A DNA stretch of 64,000 nucleotides from Caenispirillum bisanense (lineage in GTDB: Bacteria > Pseudomonadota > Alphaproteobacteria > Rhodospirillales > UBA2165): positions 30,776-94,775 of the forward strand of contig CAMDWJ010000015.1 of NCBI GenBank assembly GCA_945877815.1, written 5' to 3'. The position numbers and the translations under genes were made by a program. Of this stretch, positions 49,854-61,821 are shown piece by piece. Below the pieces are notes generated by a model that worked only from the letters and a program-made list of their open reading frames with translations, was not told the DNA's origin and made no database searches. How positions within the stretch are numbered: position 1 is the first letter of the stretch; each line of letters starts with the position of its first letter.

Positions 49854-50970
49854 TACGGTGGGCGCGTCGGACGATGCGCCTGAATTCATGCTTCTGGCCC
49901 TGTCGCTAGCGCGGCGCGGGCTCGGCAATGTCTGGCCCAACCCCGCTGTCGGCTGCGTGATCGTCAAGAACGGTCGGGTGCTGGGGCGGGGCTGGACACT
50001 GCCCGGTGGGCGACCGCATGCTGAAACCGAAGCGCTGAAGCGTGCCGGAACGGACGCGCAGGGCGCAACCGCCCATGTGACCCTTGAGCCATGTTCCCAT
50101 TCCGGGCAAACCGGCCCCTGCGCGGATGCATTGATCGCAGCCGGCGTCGCTTGCGTCGTCGGCGCCATGGAAGATCCCGACCCGCGCGTGTCGGGCGCCG
50201 GGTACGAACGGCTCGAAGCGGCGGGTATCCGCGTCATCCGCGACCGCATGAAAGAGACGGCTGAAGAGGTCAATGCGGGTTTCCTATCGCGCATAAGGCG
50301 CGTTCGCCCGCTGTTTACTTTGAAGACCGCGACGACGTTGGATGGCCGCATCGCGACCGGAGCGGGCGATAGCCAGTGGATCACGGGCGAAGAGGCGCGC
50401 GCGGCGGGGCAGTTGCTGCGCTTGCAACACGACGCGATCATGGTGGGTTCCAACACCGCCTTGGATGATGATCCGACTTTGACCATGCGGGTGCCGGGCG
50501 TCGCATCGGAACCAAAGCGGCCGCGTATCGTCGTCGATGGTCGCTTGCGCCTTTCCCCGGCAAGTAAGCTCGTTCTGTCGATCGGTGACGCGCCCTTATG
50601 GATCGTCACCCAAAAAGGCCATGCGACAAGCATGCGCGAACCGCTGGAAGCGGCAGGAGCCGTAATCATCGAGGTGCCGGCGGCCGATGTGAGCGGCGTC
50701 GATATCGCGGCCGCAGCCCGCGAGCTGGCCGAACGTGGGCTGACCCGTGTTCTGGTTGAAGGCGGCGGGCAATTGGCGGCTTCGTTGCTGAAGGCCGAGC
50801 TGATCGATCGAATTGCCTGGTTCCGGGCACCCACCATTCTCGGCGGCGACGGGCTTCCTTCCATTGCCGCGCTTGGGCTTCAGACTGTTTCGCAACTCTT
50901 TGAATACAATCGTCAATCGTCTCAGGTTTGGGGACGGGATACGTTTGAGTTGCTGACGCGCAAGCGCTAG
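49843..50970 (+). CDS. ribD: Bifunctional riboflavin deaminase/reductase
   Basis: [11 protein letters not shown]...[24 protein letters not shown]; overlaps nrdR. Confidence 0.95.
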   Translation: MTSDTVGASDDAPEFMLLALSLARRGLGNVWPNPAVGCVIVKNGRVLGRGWTLPGGRPHAETEALKRAGTDAQGATAHVTLEPCSHSGQTGPCADALIAAGVACVVGAMEDPDPRVSGAGYERLEAAGIRVIRDRMKETAEEVNAGFLSRIRRVRPLFTLKTATTLDGRIATGAGDSQWITGEEARAAGQLLRLQHDAIMVGSNTALDDDPTLTMRVPGVASEPKRPRIVVDGRLRLSPASKLVLSIGDAPLWIVTQKGHATSMREPLEAAGAVIIEVPAADVSGVDIAAAARELAERGLTRVLVEGGGQLAASLLKAELIDRIAWFRAPTILGGDGLPSIAALGLQTVSQLFEYNRQSSQVWGRDTFELLTRKR

Positions 50971-50980
50971 GCTTGTTGCT

Positions 50981-51568
50981 ATGTTCACCGGTATCGTAAC
51001 CGACCTTGGGCGGGTCCGCGCAATCACCCGTCTCGGCGACACCCGTTTCGAGATTGAAACCCATATCGACATGGCGGGAGTCGCGATCGGCGCCTCGATC
51101 GCCTGCTCGGGCGCCTGTCTCACGGTGATCGAGAAGGGCCCAGACTGGTTCGCGGCCGATGTCTCGGCCGAGACGCTGTCTTGCACCACGCTAGGCGATT
51201 GGACAATCGGAAGCCCGGTCAATCTCGAACGGCCACTCACGGCGGCCGACGAATTGGGCGGGCACATGGTCAGCGGTCATGTCGATGGTGTTGGTACCGT
51301 GCGCTCGATCATCCCGGAGGGCGATTCCAAACGTTTTACCTTCGCGGCACCGGCCGAACTCATGCGTTACATCGCGTCCAAAGGCTCGGTTTCGGTCGAT
51401 GGAGTCTCGCTGACGGTCAACGAAATCGATGCGACCTCGTTCGGCGTCAATGTCATCCCGCATACCCAGGCACAGACGACTTTCGGCAATATGGTACAGG
51501 GCACACGGGTAAACCTGGAAATAGACATTGTAGCGCGATATGTTGCGCGCCTCCTGGGGAAGGACTGA
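50981..51568 (+). CDS. ribE: Riboflavin synthase alpha chain
   Basis: MFTGIVTDLGRV...NLERPLTAADELGGHMVSGHVDGVG. Confidence 0.95.
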   Translation: MFTGIVTDLGRVRAITRLGDTRFEIETHIDMAGVAIGASIACSGACLTVIEKGPDWFAADVSAETLSCTTLGDWTIGSPVNLERPLTAADELGGHMVSGHVDGVGTVRSIIPEGDSKRFTFAAPAELMRYIASKGSVSVDGVSLTVNEIDATSFGVNVIPHTQAQTTFGNMVQGTRVNLEIDIVARYVARLLGKD

Positions 51569-51574
51569 CGCTTC

Positions 51575-52723
51575 GTGGAACATCGTTCATATCTATCGAC
51601 CATCGATGAAATCATCGAGGATGCGCGCAACGGCCGTATGTTCATTCTTGTGGACGACGAAGATCGCGAGAATGAAGGCGATCTTGTCATTCCCGCGCAG
51701 ATGGCGACCCCCGATGCCATCAATTTCATGGCCAAGAATGGGCGCGGATTGATCTGTCTCGCGATGACCAAGGCGCGGATCGAGCAACTCGGCCTGCCCG
51801 CGATGGCGAGCGACAACGGAACGCGTCATCAAACCGCTTTCACCGTTTCGATCGAAGCGCGGGAAGGCGTGAGCACCGGAATTTCCGCATCGGATCGGGC
51901 GCGCACCATCGCTACCGCGATCGATACGACAAAGGGGCGCGAGGCGATCACGACGCCCGGTCATGTCTTTCCGTTGATGGCGCGCGAGGGCGGTGTTCTG
52001 GTGCGCACTGGACACACCGAGGCTTCCGTCGATATCTCGCGTCTCGCGGGCCTCAATCCATCAGGTGTTATCTGCGAGATCATGAAAGACGATGGGACGA
52101 TGGCGCGCATGCCCGATCTCGTTGCCTTCGCGCAACTTTACGGGCTGAAGATCGCAACCATCGCGGATCTGATCGCCTATCGCCTGAGTCATGACCGCAT
52201 CGTCAAGCCGGCGGTCGAGAGCAAAATCGAAACCAACGATGCCGGCGCGTTCCGCTGCGTCGTTTATCGCAATCAAGCCGAAGCGGGCGAGCATCTGGCG
52301 CTGATCAAAGGCGAACTGTCCGGTCCGGATCCCGTGTTGGTGCGCGTTCAGGCCTTCAATATTTTCGACGACATCTATAGCGCACAAAAAGTGCTCGAGC
52401 TTCATACCGCGATGCAGATGATCGATCAGGCAGGACGGGGCGCTGTGGTCATGATCCGCAGCAGCAATCCGTCGGTCCTGTCTGATCGCGTGCGCGTGCA
52501 CTTTTCCGATCGCGAGAGTCCTTACCTGGAGCTTCGCGACTATGGCGTCGGCGCCCAAATTCTGCTCGACCTCGGCGTGCGCGAGATGATCCTGCTCTCG
52601 AATACCAAGCGCATGATGATTGCGATCGAGGGATATGGCCTTAAGATCGTCGAACAGCGGCCGTTGAAACTCAAGCCAGGCAACCCGATTCCAGTCCCGG
52701 ATGAATTTTATGACCGCACCTAA
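51575..52723 (+). CDS. ribBA: 3,4-dihydroxy-2-butanone 4-phosphate synthase with GTP cyclohydrolase II-like domain
   Basis: [41 protein letters not shown]. Confidence 0.92.
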   Translation: MEHRSYLSTIDEIIEDARNGRMFILVDDEDRENEGDLVIPAQMATPDAINFMAKNGRGLICLAMTKARIEQLGLPAMASDNGTRHQTAFTVSIEAREGVSTGISASDRARTIATAIDTTKGREAITTPGHVFPLMAREGGVLVRTGHTEASVDISRLAGLNPSGVICEIMKDDGTMARMPDLVAFAQLYGLKIATIADLIAYRLSHDRIVKPAVESKIETNDAGAFRCVVYRNQAEAGEHLALIKGELSGPDPVLVRVQAFNIFDDIYSAQKVLELHTAMQMIDQAGRGAVVMIRSSNPSVLSDRVRVHFSDRESPYLELRDYGVGAQILLDLGVREMILLSNTKRMMIAIEGYGLKIVEQRPLKLKPGNPIPVPDEFYDRT

Positions 52724-53144
52724 GCCGATCCTCGTCGTCGAAGCGCGGTTCTACGACAAGATTGCCGACGATCTTTTCGAAGGAGCTTCGCGCGTATTGC
52801 GCGATCGCGGCGTCGAGCGCATTGCGGTTCCTGGCGTGTTCGAGATCCCGGCTGCCGTAAAATTCGCCTGGGACAGTGGCCGTTATGATGGTGTTGTATC
52901 GCTTGGCTGCGTGATCCGCGGTCAAACGGACCATTACGAGCATATTTGCCGCGAGGTCAGCCGCGCGCTGATGGATTTGTCCGTTCAGCAGGGAATGCCG
53001 CATGGGTTTGGCATCCTCACGTGCGAAAACGGCGAGCAAGCCTACGAGCGTGCGGATGTGAACAAGCGTGACATCGGTGGCCGCGCCGCGCTGGCGTGCC
53101 TCGCGATGATCGAGATCAGGAACCGCGCCGCTGCGCGCGCCTGA
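52701..53144 (+). CDS. ribH: 6,7-dimethyl-8-ribityllumazine synthase
   Basis: VPGVFEIPAAVKFAWDSGRYDGVVSLGCVIRGQTDHYEHICREVSRALMDL. Confidence 0.94.
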   Translation: MNFMTAPKPILVVEARFYDKIADDLFEGASRVLRDRGVERIAVPGVFEIPAAVKFAWDSGRYDGVVSLGCVIRGQTDHYEHICREVSRALMDLSVQQGMPHGFGILTCENGEQAYERADVNKRDIGGRAALACLAMIEIRNRAAARA

Positions 53145-53165
53145 GACACACGAAGGCAGTATCGT

Positions 53166-53669
53166 ATGACAAAGAAGCCGAGCCGCCGTACCGGAGGCGC
53201 GAAAGGGCGCGCGGGCACAAGTGCCGCGCGACTGGCCGCCGTACAGGGACTCTATGAAATCGAGATCACCGGGGCACATATTGATTCGATCTTGATGGAT
53301 TATCTGCACGATCGTTGGTCCGGTCTGGCCGGTCATACGTCCGGCGAGGATTTGGACCGCAAGAAATTTGCCGATCTCGTGCGCGGCGTCATCGCCAAAA
53401 AGAAATTCTACGACGAGATGATCGACAAGTCGCTCGATCGGGATCGCAACGTGAGCGCGCTCGATGCGATCCTTCGCTCCATCTTACGTACCGCGGCGCA
53501 CGAAATGTTTTCCGAACCCAAAGTGCCGGCCCGTGTCGTCATCAATGAATATGTTGAGATCGCACGCGATTTTTATGCGGAGAACGAGCCTTTGCTGGTC
53601 AATGGGGTGCTCGATAAGATTGCTCATGTATTGCGCGCGGAGGAGCTGGGAGAACGTCCGAGTGAATGA
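53166..53669 (+). CDS. nusB: Transcription antitermination factor NusB
   Basis: Downstream of ribH; AARLAAVQGLYEIEITGAHIDSILMDY, LDAILRSILRTAAHEMF, RVVINEYVEIARDFYAENEPLLVNGVLDKIA. Confidence 0.93.
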   Translation: MTKKPSRRTGGAKGRAGTSAARLAAVQGLYEIEITGAHIDSILMDYLHDRWSGLAGHTSGEDLDRKKFADLVRGVIAKKKFYDEMIDKSLDRDRNVSALDAILRSILRTAAHEMFSEPKVPARVVINEYVEIARDFYAENEPLLVNGVLDKIAHVLRAEELGERPSE

Positions 53670-54672
53670 CCGGCCGTCTCCGTCCGAGCCGAGCACGTCG
53701 GCCGAACTCGGCGAATTTGATCTTATCCATCGCTATTTTGCGCCCCTGGCGACCGCGCCCGGGGCGCTTGGTCTATTGGACGACTGCGCAATGTTTGACT
53801 TGCCGGATGGCCATTCCGGCGTGGTGACCACCGACGCAATGGTTGCCGGGGTACACTTCTTTTTGGACGATGCTGCCTATGGAATCGGGTGGAAATTGCT
53901 GGCCGTCAATCTATCCGATCTCGCGGCGATGGGAGCCGTTCCGATTGGCTATACCCTCGATCTCGCCTTGCAGACCGGATGGACGCAACAATGGGTGAGG
54001 GAATTCGCCGCCGGATTGGGCGGGTGCCAGACTAAATATGGAACTTCGCTGTTGGGAGGAGACACGGTCTCGACCTCCGGGCCGATGACTGCGGCGATCA
54101 CTGCTTTCGGCGCGGTCCCGAAGGGGACCGCCTTGCATCGCGGCGGTGCGCGGGTAGGCGATTCGGTCTGGGTTTCTGGTACCATCGGCGATGCCGCTAT
54201 GGCGGTGCGCATGCGCAAAGGTTGGACGCCGAAATCGGCCGTCGATACGACCTTTCTCGACCAGAGGCTCGATCTTCCGGAGCCACGACTGGCCTTGGGC
54301 CAAGCTTTGCGGGGTCTTGCGAGCGCTGCTGCCGACGTTTCCGATGGGCTCGCGGCCGATCTCGGCCATATATGCGCCGCGTCGCACGTGGCGGCGGAAT
54401 TGCTTCTGGGGGCTGTACCCCTTGCGATATCGGTGCAGACGATGGTGCGCGCCGAGCCGGATCTCGCGCGCGAAATCGTGGCGGGCGGCGACGATTACGA
54501 ACTGGTCTTTACCGCTCCGGCCGCTGCAGACTCCGCCGTTCGCGAGGTGGCTCGTCTGACCGGGACGGCCGTTACGCGCATCGGTCGTATCGCGGCCGGC
54601 GAGGGGGTGCGTATCGTCGATCCGCATGGACGGGAAATCGTGCTGGATCGCTTGGGGTTCGCTCATTTTTGA
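53662..54672 (+). CDS. thiL: Thiamine-monophosphate kinase
   Basis: GEFDLIHRYFAPLA, LLDDCAMF, TTDAMVAGVHFFLDDAAYGIGWKLLAVNLSDLAAMGA; GTG start overlapping nusB. Confidence 0.93.
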   Translation: MNDRPSPSEPSTSAELGEFDLIHRYFAPLATAPGALGLLDDCAMFDLPDGHSGVVTTDAMVAGVHFFLDDAAYGIGWKLLAVNLSDLAAMGAVPIGYTLDLALQTGWTQQWVREFAAGLGGCQTKYGTSLLGGDTVSTSGPMTAAITAFGAVPKGTALHRGGARVGDSVWVSGTIGDAAMAVRMRKGWTPKSAVDTTFLDQRLDLPEPRLALGQALRGLASAAADVSDGLAADLGHICAASHVAAELLLGAVPLAISVQTMVRAEPDLAREIVAGGDDYELVFTAPAAADSAVREVARLTGTAVTRIGRIAAGEGVRIVDPHGREIVLDRLGFAHF

Positions 54673-54714
54673 GCGAAGATAGTTGTTAAGGGGTAGGCGG
54701 GGGAGAAACGCCGA

Positions 54715-55176
54715 ATGTCGCGTATATTGATCTTTGTGGTCACGGGTTTCATCGTCCTGGCAGGCGGCGCGATCACCATCATGCAGCAGCTCGAAATGGG
54801 GCCTTTCGCCCCCAAACCGGAAGAGCAGGAGGCGCCGGCGACGGCCAAGCCGGCGTCCGACCCGGTGCGATTCGTGCTCATGGAGGTCCTTGTCGTTCCG
54901 GTCATCCAAAACGACCGGGTCGTCTCGACGATCCAGATCGAGATCCAGCTTGAGACCACCCAATCGCGTGAACAGCAGCTAACTAAGCTTCTGCCCCGGC
55001 TGACTGATGCCTTCGTGACCGATCTACGCTCATATATTCCGCGGGTTTTGCGCGATCGCAGCGACGTAGATACCGAAGGTCTAAAAAAGCGGCTCGCCAT
55101 CATCGGCGAGCGGGCCATCGGCAAGGGGATGTTCGACGTCGTCCTCATCCAATCGATCCTGGAACGCAAGATTTAG
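54715..55176 (+). CDS. Hypothetical single-TM FliL-like protein
   Basis: N-terminal TM, LETTQSREQQLTKLLPRLTDAFVTDLRSYIPR. Confidence 0.5.
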   Translation: MSRILIFVVTGFIVLAGGAITIMQQLEMGPFAPKPEEQEAPATAKPASDPVRFVLMEVLVVPVIQNDRVVSTIQIEIQLETTQSREQQLTKLLPRLTDAFVTDLRSYIPRVLRDRSDVDTEGLKKRLAIIGERAIGKGMFDVVLIQSILERKI

Positions 55177-55306
55177 GTTGGTTTTCGGGCCAATCTGCCT
55201 CCCGTTGCTTTGTCACGCGCCATCTGGCATTTTCCGCACCCGTAAATGGCGTGCCTCGGCGGTTCGTCTTCATGAGACCCAATCAATCCAATAAAGGCCA
55301 GATCCC

Positions 55307-57403
55307 ATGGACAATATTCCAACCCTGATTATCGCCTGCGGCGTACTCGCGCTGCTTTACGGAGCCTATGCCGCGCGGCAGATTCTCGCAGCACCCGCCG
55401 GCAATGCGCGCATGCAGGAGATCGCACTGGCGATCCAAGAAGGCGCCAGCGCCTATTTGAACCGGCAATATAAGACGATTGCCGTCGTCGGTATCGTCAT
55501 CGGCGCGCTGCTCGGCTGGAAGCTCGGGCTTTGGGTTGCCATCGGATTTTTCGTCGGCGCGGTCTTGTCGGGCCTCACCGGCTATATCGGAATGAACGTT
55601 TCTGTGCGCGCCAACGTGCGCACGGCCGAAGCGTCGCGTACCCATGGCCTGACGGGCGGTCTCGATATCGCCTTCAAGTCGGGCGCGATCACCGGCATGC
55701 TGGTGGTTGGTTTGGCGCTGCTCGGCGTCGCCATTTACTACTACATCCTTCAGAGCCAATTCGATGCGACGAAGCCGGAAGGTTTGCGTCACATCCTTGA
55801 AGCCCTCGTTGCACTTGGCTTCGGCGCATCGCTGATTTCGATCTTCGCGCGTCTCGGCGGCGGCATCTTCACTAAGGGTGCGGACGTCGGTTCCGACCTC
55901 GTCGGCAAAATCGAAGCGGGCATCCCCGAGGATGACCCCCGTAATGCAGGCGTCATCGCGGACAATGTGGGCGACAACGTCGGCGATTGCGCCGGTATGG
56001 CCGCCGACCTGTTCGAGACCTATGCGGTGACCATCGTCGCCACCATGCTGCTCGGCGCCATCTTCTTCACCGGCGCCGCCCAGGCGCAGATGATGACCTT
56101 GCCGCTGTTGATCGGTGCGGTCTGCATCGTCGCCTCCGTGATCTCGACCTGGTTTGTCCGTTTGGGCGCCAGTCAGAACATCATGGGTGCTCTCTACAAG
56201 GGGCTGATCGCCAGTGCCGTTCTCTCGGCGATCTTCATCGCCGGGGTCATCCATTACTACCTCGGCTGGGATGCGGTTCTAAAGACCGCCACCCATCAGA
56301 TCACCGGCACCAAGCTGTTCATCTGCGCCCTGACGGGTCTGGGTGTCACCGGTCTCATCGTGTGGATCACCGAGTATTATACCGGTACCAATTTCCGTCC
56401 GGTCCAAAGTGTCGCCAAGGCATCTGAAACGGGCCACGGCACCAACGTTATCCAAGGTCTCGCGATCTCGATGGAAGCAACCGCGCTTCCCGTCGTCGTG
56501 ATCTCCGCCGGCATCATCATCTCCTACATCACGGCCGGTCTGTTCGGCATCGCGATGGCGGCGACGACCATGTTGGCGCTGGCCGGCATCGTCGTAGCGC
56601 TCGACGCTTTTGGTCCGGTGACCGACAACGCGGGCGGTATCGCCGAGATGGCCGATCTTCCTCCGGAAGTACGCAAGACGACCGATGCGCTCGATGCGGT
56701 CGGCAACACCACGAAAGCGGTAACCAAGGGCTATGCTATCGCATCGGCCGGCCTTGCCTCGCTCGTGCTGTTCGCGGCTTACACCGAGGATCTCAAGCAC
56801 TACTTCCCGAAGGTCAACGTCACCTTCAACCTGCAAGACCCGTATGTCGTTGTTGGTCTGTTCATCGGCGGCATGTTGCCATATCTGTTCGGCGCCATGG
56901 GCATGACGGCAGTCGGTCGTGCGGCCGGCGCGATCGTCGTGGAAGTGCGTCGTCAGTTCCGCGAGATCAAGGGCATCATGGAAGGGACCGCGAAGCCGGA
57001 ATACGGCAAGTGCGTGGACATCCTGACCAAGGCGGCGATCAAGGAAATGATCGTGCCGTCGTTGCTGCCGGTGCTGGCACCTGCGGTGATGTATTTCGTG
57101 ATCAATGCAATCGCAGGTCAGGCTGCTGCCTTCTCGGCGCTGGGAGCCATGCTGCTCGGCACCATCGTGACCGGCCTGTTCGTTGCTCTCTCGATGACCT
57201 CGGGCGGCGGTGCGTGGGACAACGCGAAGAAGTACATCGAAGACGGCCATCATGGCGGCAAGGGCTCCGAAGCCCATAAAGCCGCGGTGACGGGCGATAC
57301 GGTTGGCGATCCGTACAAGGACACCGCCGGCCCGGCCGTGAACCCGATGATTAAAATCATCAACATCGTCGCGATCCTCTTGATCGCGATGTTGGCCGGC
57401 TGA
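55307..57403 (+). CDS. hppA: Membrane-bound proton-translocating pyrophosphatase (K+-independent type)
   Basis: [58 protein letters not shown] (Lys variant of K+-independent class). Confidence 0.96.
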   Translation: MDNIPTLIIACGVLALLYGAYAARQILAAPAGNARMQEIALAIQEGASAYLNRQYKTIAVVGIVIGALLGWKLGLWVAIGFFVGAVLSGLTGYIGMNVSVRANVRTAEASRTHGLTGGLDIAFKSGAITGMLVVGLALLGVAIYYYILQSQFDATKPEGLRHILEALVALGFGASLISIFARLGGGIFTKGADVGSDLVGKIEAGIPEDDPRNAGVIADNVGDNVGDCAGMAADLFETYAVTIVATMLLGAIFFTGAAQAQMMTLPLLIGAVCIVASVISTWFVRLGASQNIMGALYKGLIASAVLSAIFIAGVIHYYLGWDAVLKTATHQITGTKLFICALTGLGVTGLIVWITEYYTGTNFRPVQSVAKASETGHGTNVIQGLAISMEATALPVVVISAGIIISYITAGLFGIAMAATTMLALAGIVVALDAFGPVTDNAGGIAEMADLPPEVRKTTDALDAVGNTTKAVTKGYAIASAGLASLVLFAAYTEDLKHYFPKVNVTFNLQDPYVVVGLFIGGMLPYLFGAMGMTAVGRAAGAIVVEVRRQFREIKGIMEGTAKPEYGKCVDILTKAAIKEMIVPSLLPVLAPAVMYFVINAIAGQAAAFSALGAMLLGTIVTGLFVALSMTSGGGAWDNAKKYIEDGHHGGKGSEAHKAAVTGDTVGDPYKDTAGPAVNPMIKIINIVAILLIAMLAG

Positions 57404-57422
57404 TCCAGTCTGCATAAAACGC

Positions 57423-57458
57423 AAAAGCCCGGGTGCGATGCACCCGGGCTTTTTTTTG
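57423..57458 (+). terminator. Rho-independent terminator of hppA
   Basis: aaaagcccgggtg-cgatg-cacccgggctttttttt. Confidence 0.95.
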
Positions 57459-57473
57459 CGCGCGCGGCGACGT

Positions 57474-57950
57474 TTATTGCGGCGCGGATTTGCCTTTGGC
57501 GCCGTCGAAGCGGCCCAGGTTACCAAAGATCTGCCGCAGCACGCCGATTTCGTTTCCGGCCGTTGGCGTCTTGCGCGCGACCATCTCGACATTGGTCGCA
57601 TCGTCCAGGCCGAGTTCATTCATCTCGCTCAAGACGCCTTTCGAATCGAATCTAAATACGAGAACCTTGCGCTCAAGTACCTTGGGCTCGAAAAACGCGA
57701 CCTTCTCTGTGCGTTCGCTGATGTAGTACCAAGTGTCGCCATCGAAGCTGCTGACACTGGAGGGCGAGCCGAGGAGGTCGGCCAATCCCTGCTTGTTGAT
57801 ATGCCCGACTTCGACATTGGCCAAGGTGTCGGGATCGGGCAAATTGCCGCGCTGATCTATCCGTGACGAGCAGGCTGCAATGCCGGTAACGAGGGCAAGA
57901 CAAACCGCCGTACTGGCGAAGGTGGGGAGCGTGAATTTCAGACGTTCCAT
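57474..57950 (-). CDS. bamE: Outer membrane protein assembly factor BamE (SmpA/OmlA)
   Basis: Lipobox GIAAC; INKQGLADLLGSPSSVSSFDGDTWYYISERTEKVAFFEPKVLERKVLVFRFD. Confidence 0.9.
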   Translation of the reverse strand: MERLKFTLPTFASTAVCLALVTGIAACSSRIDQRGNLPDPDTLANVEVGHINKQGLADLLGSPSSVSSFDGDTWYYISERTEKVAFFEPKVLERKVLVFRFDSKGVLSEMNELGLDDATNVEMVARKTPTAGNEIGVLRQIFGNLGRFDGAKGKSAPQ

Positions 57951-58112
57951 ATGTCCATAACCCCATCGGGGTGCAGCGGCGCCGCGTGAGCGCTGGTGAT
58001 TGATTTGAGTGATCCTTATACTACATGCGATGAATGAAACATGAAACCTTCCGGATCGGCGCGGGTATGCGCGAAACTGAACCCGGAGGGCGAGTATCGA
58101 GAAGCTTAGGCC

Positions 58113-58658
58113 ATGGGATTTTTGCAGAGCTTGGGTTTGGGCCGGCCGGCTGGCGATGTAGACGGGATCTACGCCGTTATCGTCAGGCAAGCGCGCATGC
58201 CCGATTTCTACTTGGCTTGCGGAGTGCCAGATACGGTAGGCGGACGTTTCGACATGGTCGCGCTGCATGCTTTCGTGGTTCTGCGCCGTCTCAAGGAATT
58301 GGGCGGGGCGGGCAATGGTCGCTTAGGACAGGCGGTGTTCGACCGTATGTTTGCCGATATGGATCAGAATTTGCGCGAGATGGGCATCGGCGATCTGCGC
58401 GTCGGACGTGAGATCAAGGCGCTCGCACTATCGTTTTACGGTCGAATCAAAGCCTATGACGAAGCCCTGGCGGGCGATGCGACAGCCATGGATTTGGCTT
58501 TGCGGCGGAACGCTTATGCCGACGGTGGCACACCCTCCGATTTCCAGCTGGCGCAACTCGGCCGATATTTGCGCGAGGCGATTGCACTTTCGCGGGCCTG
58601 GAGCGGCGAGGAAATCGGTCGTGCCCGGATAGAGTTTCCCATCCCCGCCCAAGTGTGA
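58113..58658 (+). CDS. Ubiquinol-cytochrome c chaperone family protein
   Basis: YLACGVPDTVGGRFDMVALHAFVVLRRLKELGG...FDRMFADMDQNLREMGIGDLRVGREIKALALSFYGRIKAYD. Confidence 0.88.
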   Translation: MGFLQSLGLGRPAGDVDGIYAVIVRQARMPDFYLACGVPDTVGGRFDMVALHAFVVLRRLKELGGAGNGRLGQAVFDRMFADMDQNLREMGIGDLRVGREIKALALSFYGRIKAYDEALAGDATAMDLALRRNAYADGGTPSDFQLAQLGRYLREAIALSRAWSGEEIGRARIEFPIPAQV

Positions 58659-58667
58659 GGCTGTAAC

Positions 58668-59258
58668 GTGACGCGCAAACCGACAGCGGATGGGCCGCAG
58701 GCAACGGATGAGGCGGCGCTCGAATTCTCGCGCGTCATTGAAATCGCCGATCTTCGCGATCAACGCACAACCATCGATTTAACGGCGACGGAGGAGGAGG
58801 CTGCGGCCCTGGCTTCGCGATTCGATGTTATCGCTATGAGGAATTTCAAGACGAGTGTTGTGCTCACACCTTTTGCTACGGGCAATAAAGTTGCGCTGAA
58901 AGCCAAATTCGAGGCGGAGGTCGAGCAGAAATGTGTGGTGACGCTGGTTGCGTTGGTGAACCGGGTCGAAGGCGATTTTTTCGCGGAATTCGTGCAAGAT
59001 GTGTTTTCCGACAACCGTAACGATATTGAATTTGCAATCGATGACGACGATCCGCCTGAACCGATCGTTGACGGGCGAATCGAAGTCGGCGAATTGTTCG
59101 CGCAGCATCTGGGGCTCGCGATCGATCCCTTTCCGAGAGCCCCCGGGGCCGTCTTCGAGAGCGTCATTTTGGATAACGCCCCCCCGGCGCAGCTGATGAG
59201 GGACGGGCGTCCCAGTCCTTTCGCGGTGCTGAAACGTTTGAAAACCGAGAAAAATTAA
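58668..59258 (+). CDS. DUF177/YceD family protein
   Basis: Position upstream of rpmF; VEQKCVVTLVALVNRVEGDFFAEF. Confidence 0.85.
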   Translation: MTRKPTADGPQATDEAALEFSRVIEIADLRDQRTTIDLTATEEEAAALASRFDVIAMRNFKTSVVLTPFATGNKVALKAKFEAEVEQKCVVTLVALVNRVEGDFFAEFVQDVFSDNRNDIEFAIDDDDPPEPIVDGRIEVGELFAQHLGLAIDPFPRAPGAVFESVILDNAPPAQLMRDGRPSPFAVLKRLKTEKN

Positions 59259-59391
59259 CGGCTTAACCAAGGTTTCGCGCTGTATGGCATCGGCAGAAGC
59301 TTGCGACTTTGCTGAAATTTTGGTTTAAGTAGCGCCCCTCGACATACCCGATCCCGACAATTTCGTTTTTGACCATTTAGAGAGAAGAACG

Positions 59392-59577
59392 ATGGCTGTT
59401 CCTAAAAAGAAAACATCGAAATCGCGACGCAACATGCGTCGGTCTCACGATGCCCTCAAGCCTTCGGCTTATGGTGAGTGCGCAAATTGCGGCGAACTGA
59501 AAAGACCTCACCACATTTGCGCTTCGTGCGGTTATTATGATGGGCGTGAAGTCGTCGAGCAGAAGACGGTAGCCTAA
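59392..59577 (+). CDS. rpmF: 50S ribosomal protein L32
   Basis: [22 protein letters not shown]...[26 protein letters not shown]. Confidence 0.97.
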   Translation: MAVPKKKTSKSRRNMRRSHDALKPSAYGECANCGELKRPHHICASCGYYDGREVVEQKTVA

Positions 59578-59637
59578 CGACCGTCTGGCAATCGACGATG
59601 CGCCCGCTTCGGGTGCTTTCGCGGGGGATGGTGCGCG

Positions 59638-60684
59638 GTGGCTGATCGGATCGTCGTGGCGATCGACGGCATGGGCGGCGATAACGCGCCGGAGATGATC
59701 GTCGAAGGTCTCGACATCGTCTGTCGGCAGAATAGCGACGTCCATTTTCTTCTCTTCGGTGATCAGGTGCGTTTAACGCCGATCCTGGAACGCTATCCGG
59801 CAGCGCGCGGGGCTTGCGAGATTCGCCATACGTCCGAAGCCGTCGCAGGCGACGCCAAGCCGACGGCCGCTCTGCGCAGCGGAAAATCGACCAGTATGCG
59901 ACTTTCGATCGATTCGGTTGCGGCTGGCGAAGCCGCCGCGATCGTATCTGCGGGCAATACGGGCGCGCTCATGGCGATGGCCACGATAGTATTGAAGACG
60001 CTACCGGGAATCGACCGGCCGGCGATCGCGGGGAGCCTGCCGACCCAACGCGGGGCATCGGTCATGCTCGATCTGGGCGCTAACGTGGAATGCGATGCCG
60101 AGAATCTGGTCCAGTTCGCCGTGATGGGCGAAGCCTTCGCGCGCAACGAACTCGGCGTTGCCGAACCGTCGGTCGGCATCTTGAATGTCGGGGTCGAGGG
60201 CTTGAAGGGCAATGAGGCGGTGAAGGGTGCGAGCGCGATCCTGCAGCAATCGCGTCTACCGATAAAATTCTATGGCTTCGTCGAGGGCGACGATATCTGC
60301 AAGGGAACCGTCGATGTCATCGTGACTGACGGATTTAGCGGCAATATCGCGCTCAAGACCGCCGAGGGAACGGCGCGTATGTTTGCCCATTATCTGCGCC
60401 ATTATCTGACCGGTAGCCTGTTTGGCAAAATCGGCGCGTTCATCGCGCGCGGCGCCATCTCGAAATTTCGCTCGCAGTTCGATCCGCGCCGATACAATGG
60501 CGCGATGTTGCTGGGCCTGAACGGTATTTGCGTCAAAAGCCACGGCGGAACGGATGGTATCGGTTTCGCCCACGCCGTCGATGTGGCCATCAACCTCGTG
60601 CGTCGCAACCTCAACGAGGTCATCAAACAGGACTTGGAACGTTTGATGAGCGAGCGGCGCGTCCTTCAGTCGGTTTCGGGTTAG
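59638..60684 (+). CDS. plsX: Phosphate acyltransferase PlsX
   Basis: [22 protein letters not shown]...[20 protein letters not shown]. Confidence 0.95.
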   Translation: MADRIVVAIDGMGGDNAPEMIVEGLDIVCRQNSDVHFLLFGDQVRLTPILERYPAARGACEIRHTSEAVAGDAKPTAALRSGKSTSMRLSIDSVAAGEAAAIVSAGNTGALMAMATIVLKTLPGIDRPAIAGSLPTQRGASVMLDLGANVECDAENLVQFAVMGEAFARNELGVAEPSVGILNVGVEGLKGNEAVKGASAILQQSRLPIKFYGFVEGDDICKGTVDVIVTDGFSGNIALKTAEGTARMFAHYLRHYLTGSLFGKIGAFIARGAISKFRSQFDPRRYNGAMLLGLNGICVKSHGGTDGIGFAHAVDVAINLVRRNLNEVIKQDLERLMSERRVLQSVSG

Positions 60685-60695
60685 GCGGAAACTCC

Positions 60696-61685
60696 ATGGC
60701 GTATTATTCGCGACTGGTGGGGTGCGGATCCTACCTGCCCGAAAAGCTGCTGACCAACGACGATCTCGCAAAGATTGTCGATACGTCGGACGAATGGATC
60801 TCCGAGCGCACGGGAATTAAGCAGCGCTATATCGCTGCCGAAGGCCAGCTCACGTCCGACCTTGCTCGCGAGGCGGCCCTCAAGGCTCTCGATTATGCCG
60901 GCGTCAAGGCGAGCGATCTGGACCTTATCGTGCTCGGAACGACCACGCCGGACGATACCTTCCCGGCGACGGCGGTCAAACTCCAGGCGCAACTTGGCAT
61001 GACCGGCGGGGCGGCTTTCGATCTTCAGGCGGTCTGCTCCGGCTTTATCTATGCGTTATCCGTCGTCGATAGCATGGTCCGCGCCGGTCAGGCGAAGACG
61101 GCCCTGGTGATTGGTGCCGAAACCATGTCGCGCATTCTCGATTGGGAAGATCGCGGAACCTGTGTGTTGTTCGGTGACGGAGCGGGAGCCGTGGTGGTTC
61201 GCGCCGAGAATGGGATCGGGGAAAACGAGCCGCGCCGGAACCTGCGCCGCGGAATTCTGTCCACGCACATTCATTCCGACGGCAATTATCGCGATATCCT
61301 GATCTGTTCGGGTGGGGTGTCCTCGACCGGGCAGGCCGGTGTCATCAAAATGGCGGGCAAGGAAGTCTTTCGTCACGCGGTCAACAATCTGACCGACGTG
61401 GTGCTCGAAGCGCTGGCGGCCAATAACCTGGCCGCGGCGGATATCGATTGGCTGGTCCCGCACCAGGCCAATCAGCGGATTCTCGAAAGTACTCGCCGCA
61501 AGCTAGGACTCGATGCGAATAAGGTCGTTCTGACCATCGATAAGCACGCCAACACCTCGGCCGCCTCCATACCGCTGGCGCTAGACACCGCGGTGCGTGA
61601 CGGCCGCATCCAGGAAGGCGATCTCGTCCTGATGGAAGCTATGGGCGGCGGACTGACCTGGGGAGCGGCGCTCGCCCGCTGGTAA
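60696..61685 (+). CDS. fabH: 3-oxoacyl-ACP synthase III
   Basis: [78 protein letters not shown]. Confidence 0.96.
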   Translation: MAYYSRLVGCGSYLPEKLLTNDDLAKIVDTSDEWISERTGIKQRYIAAEGQLTSDLAREAALKALDYAGVKASDLDLIVLGTTTPDDTFPATAVKLQAQLGMTGGAAFDLQAVCSGFIYALSVVDSMVRAGQAKTALVIGAETMSRILDWEDRGTCVLFGDGAGAVVVRAENGIGENEPRRNLRRGILSTHIHSDGNYRDILICSGGVSSTGQAGVIKMAGKEVFRHAVNNLTDVVLEALAANNLAAADIDWLVPHQANQRILESTRRKLGLDANKVVLTIDKHANTSAASIPLALDTAVRDGRIQEGDLVLMEAMGGGLTWGAALARW

Positions 61686-61713
61686 CTTCTAGCGAGTTAG
61701 TTACGCCGTACAT

Positions 61714-61735
61714 CTCATGTAAATGTTTGCATGAG
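61714..61735. promoter_or_regulatory. Operator-like 22-bp imperfect palindrome between fabH and ihfA
   Basis: CTCATGTAAA-TG-TTTGCATGAG (9 of 10 positions paired). Confidence 0.5.
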
Positions 61736-61821
61736 CGAAGGCGGGTATCCCATTGAGATAAATTGTTTTCGCGCCTAGAATATCTCGAGCAACAGGCTGT
61801 GTTGTGAGGGGGATAAACAAA

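Noticed and set aside
53911-54963. 350-aa minus-strand ORF opposite thiL
   Set aside because: Shadow ORF; ThiL motifs unambiguous on the plus strand.
55283-56254. 323-aa minus-strand ORF opposite hppA (also 56279..57619)
   Set aside because: Antisense frames rich in Asp/His/Arg from the complementary codons; no domain signal.
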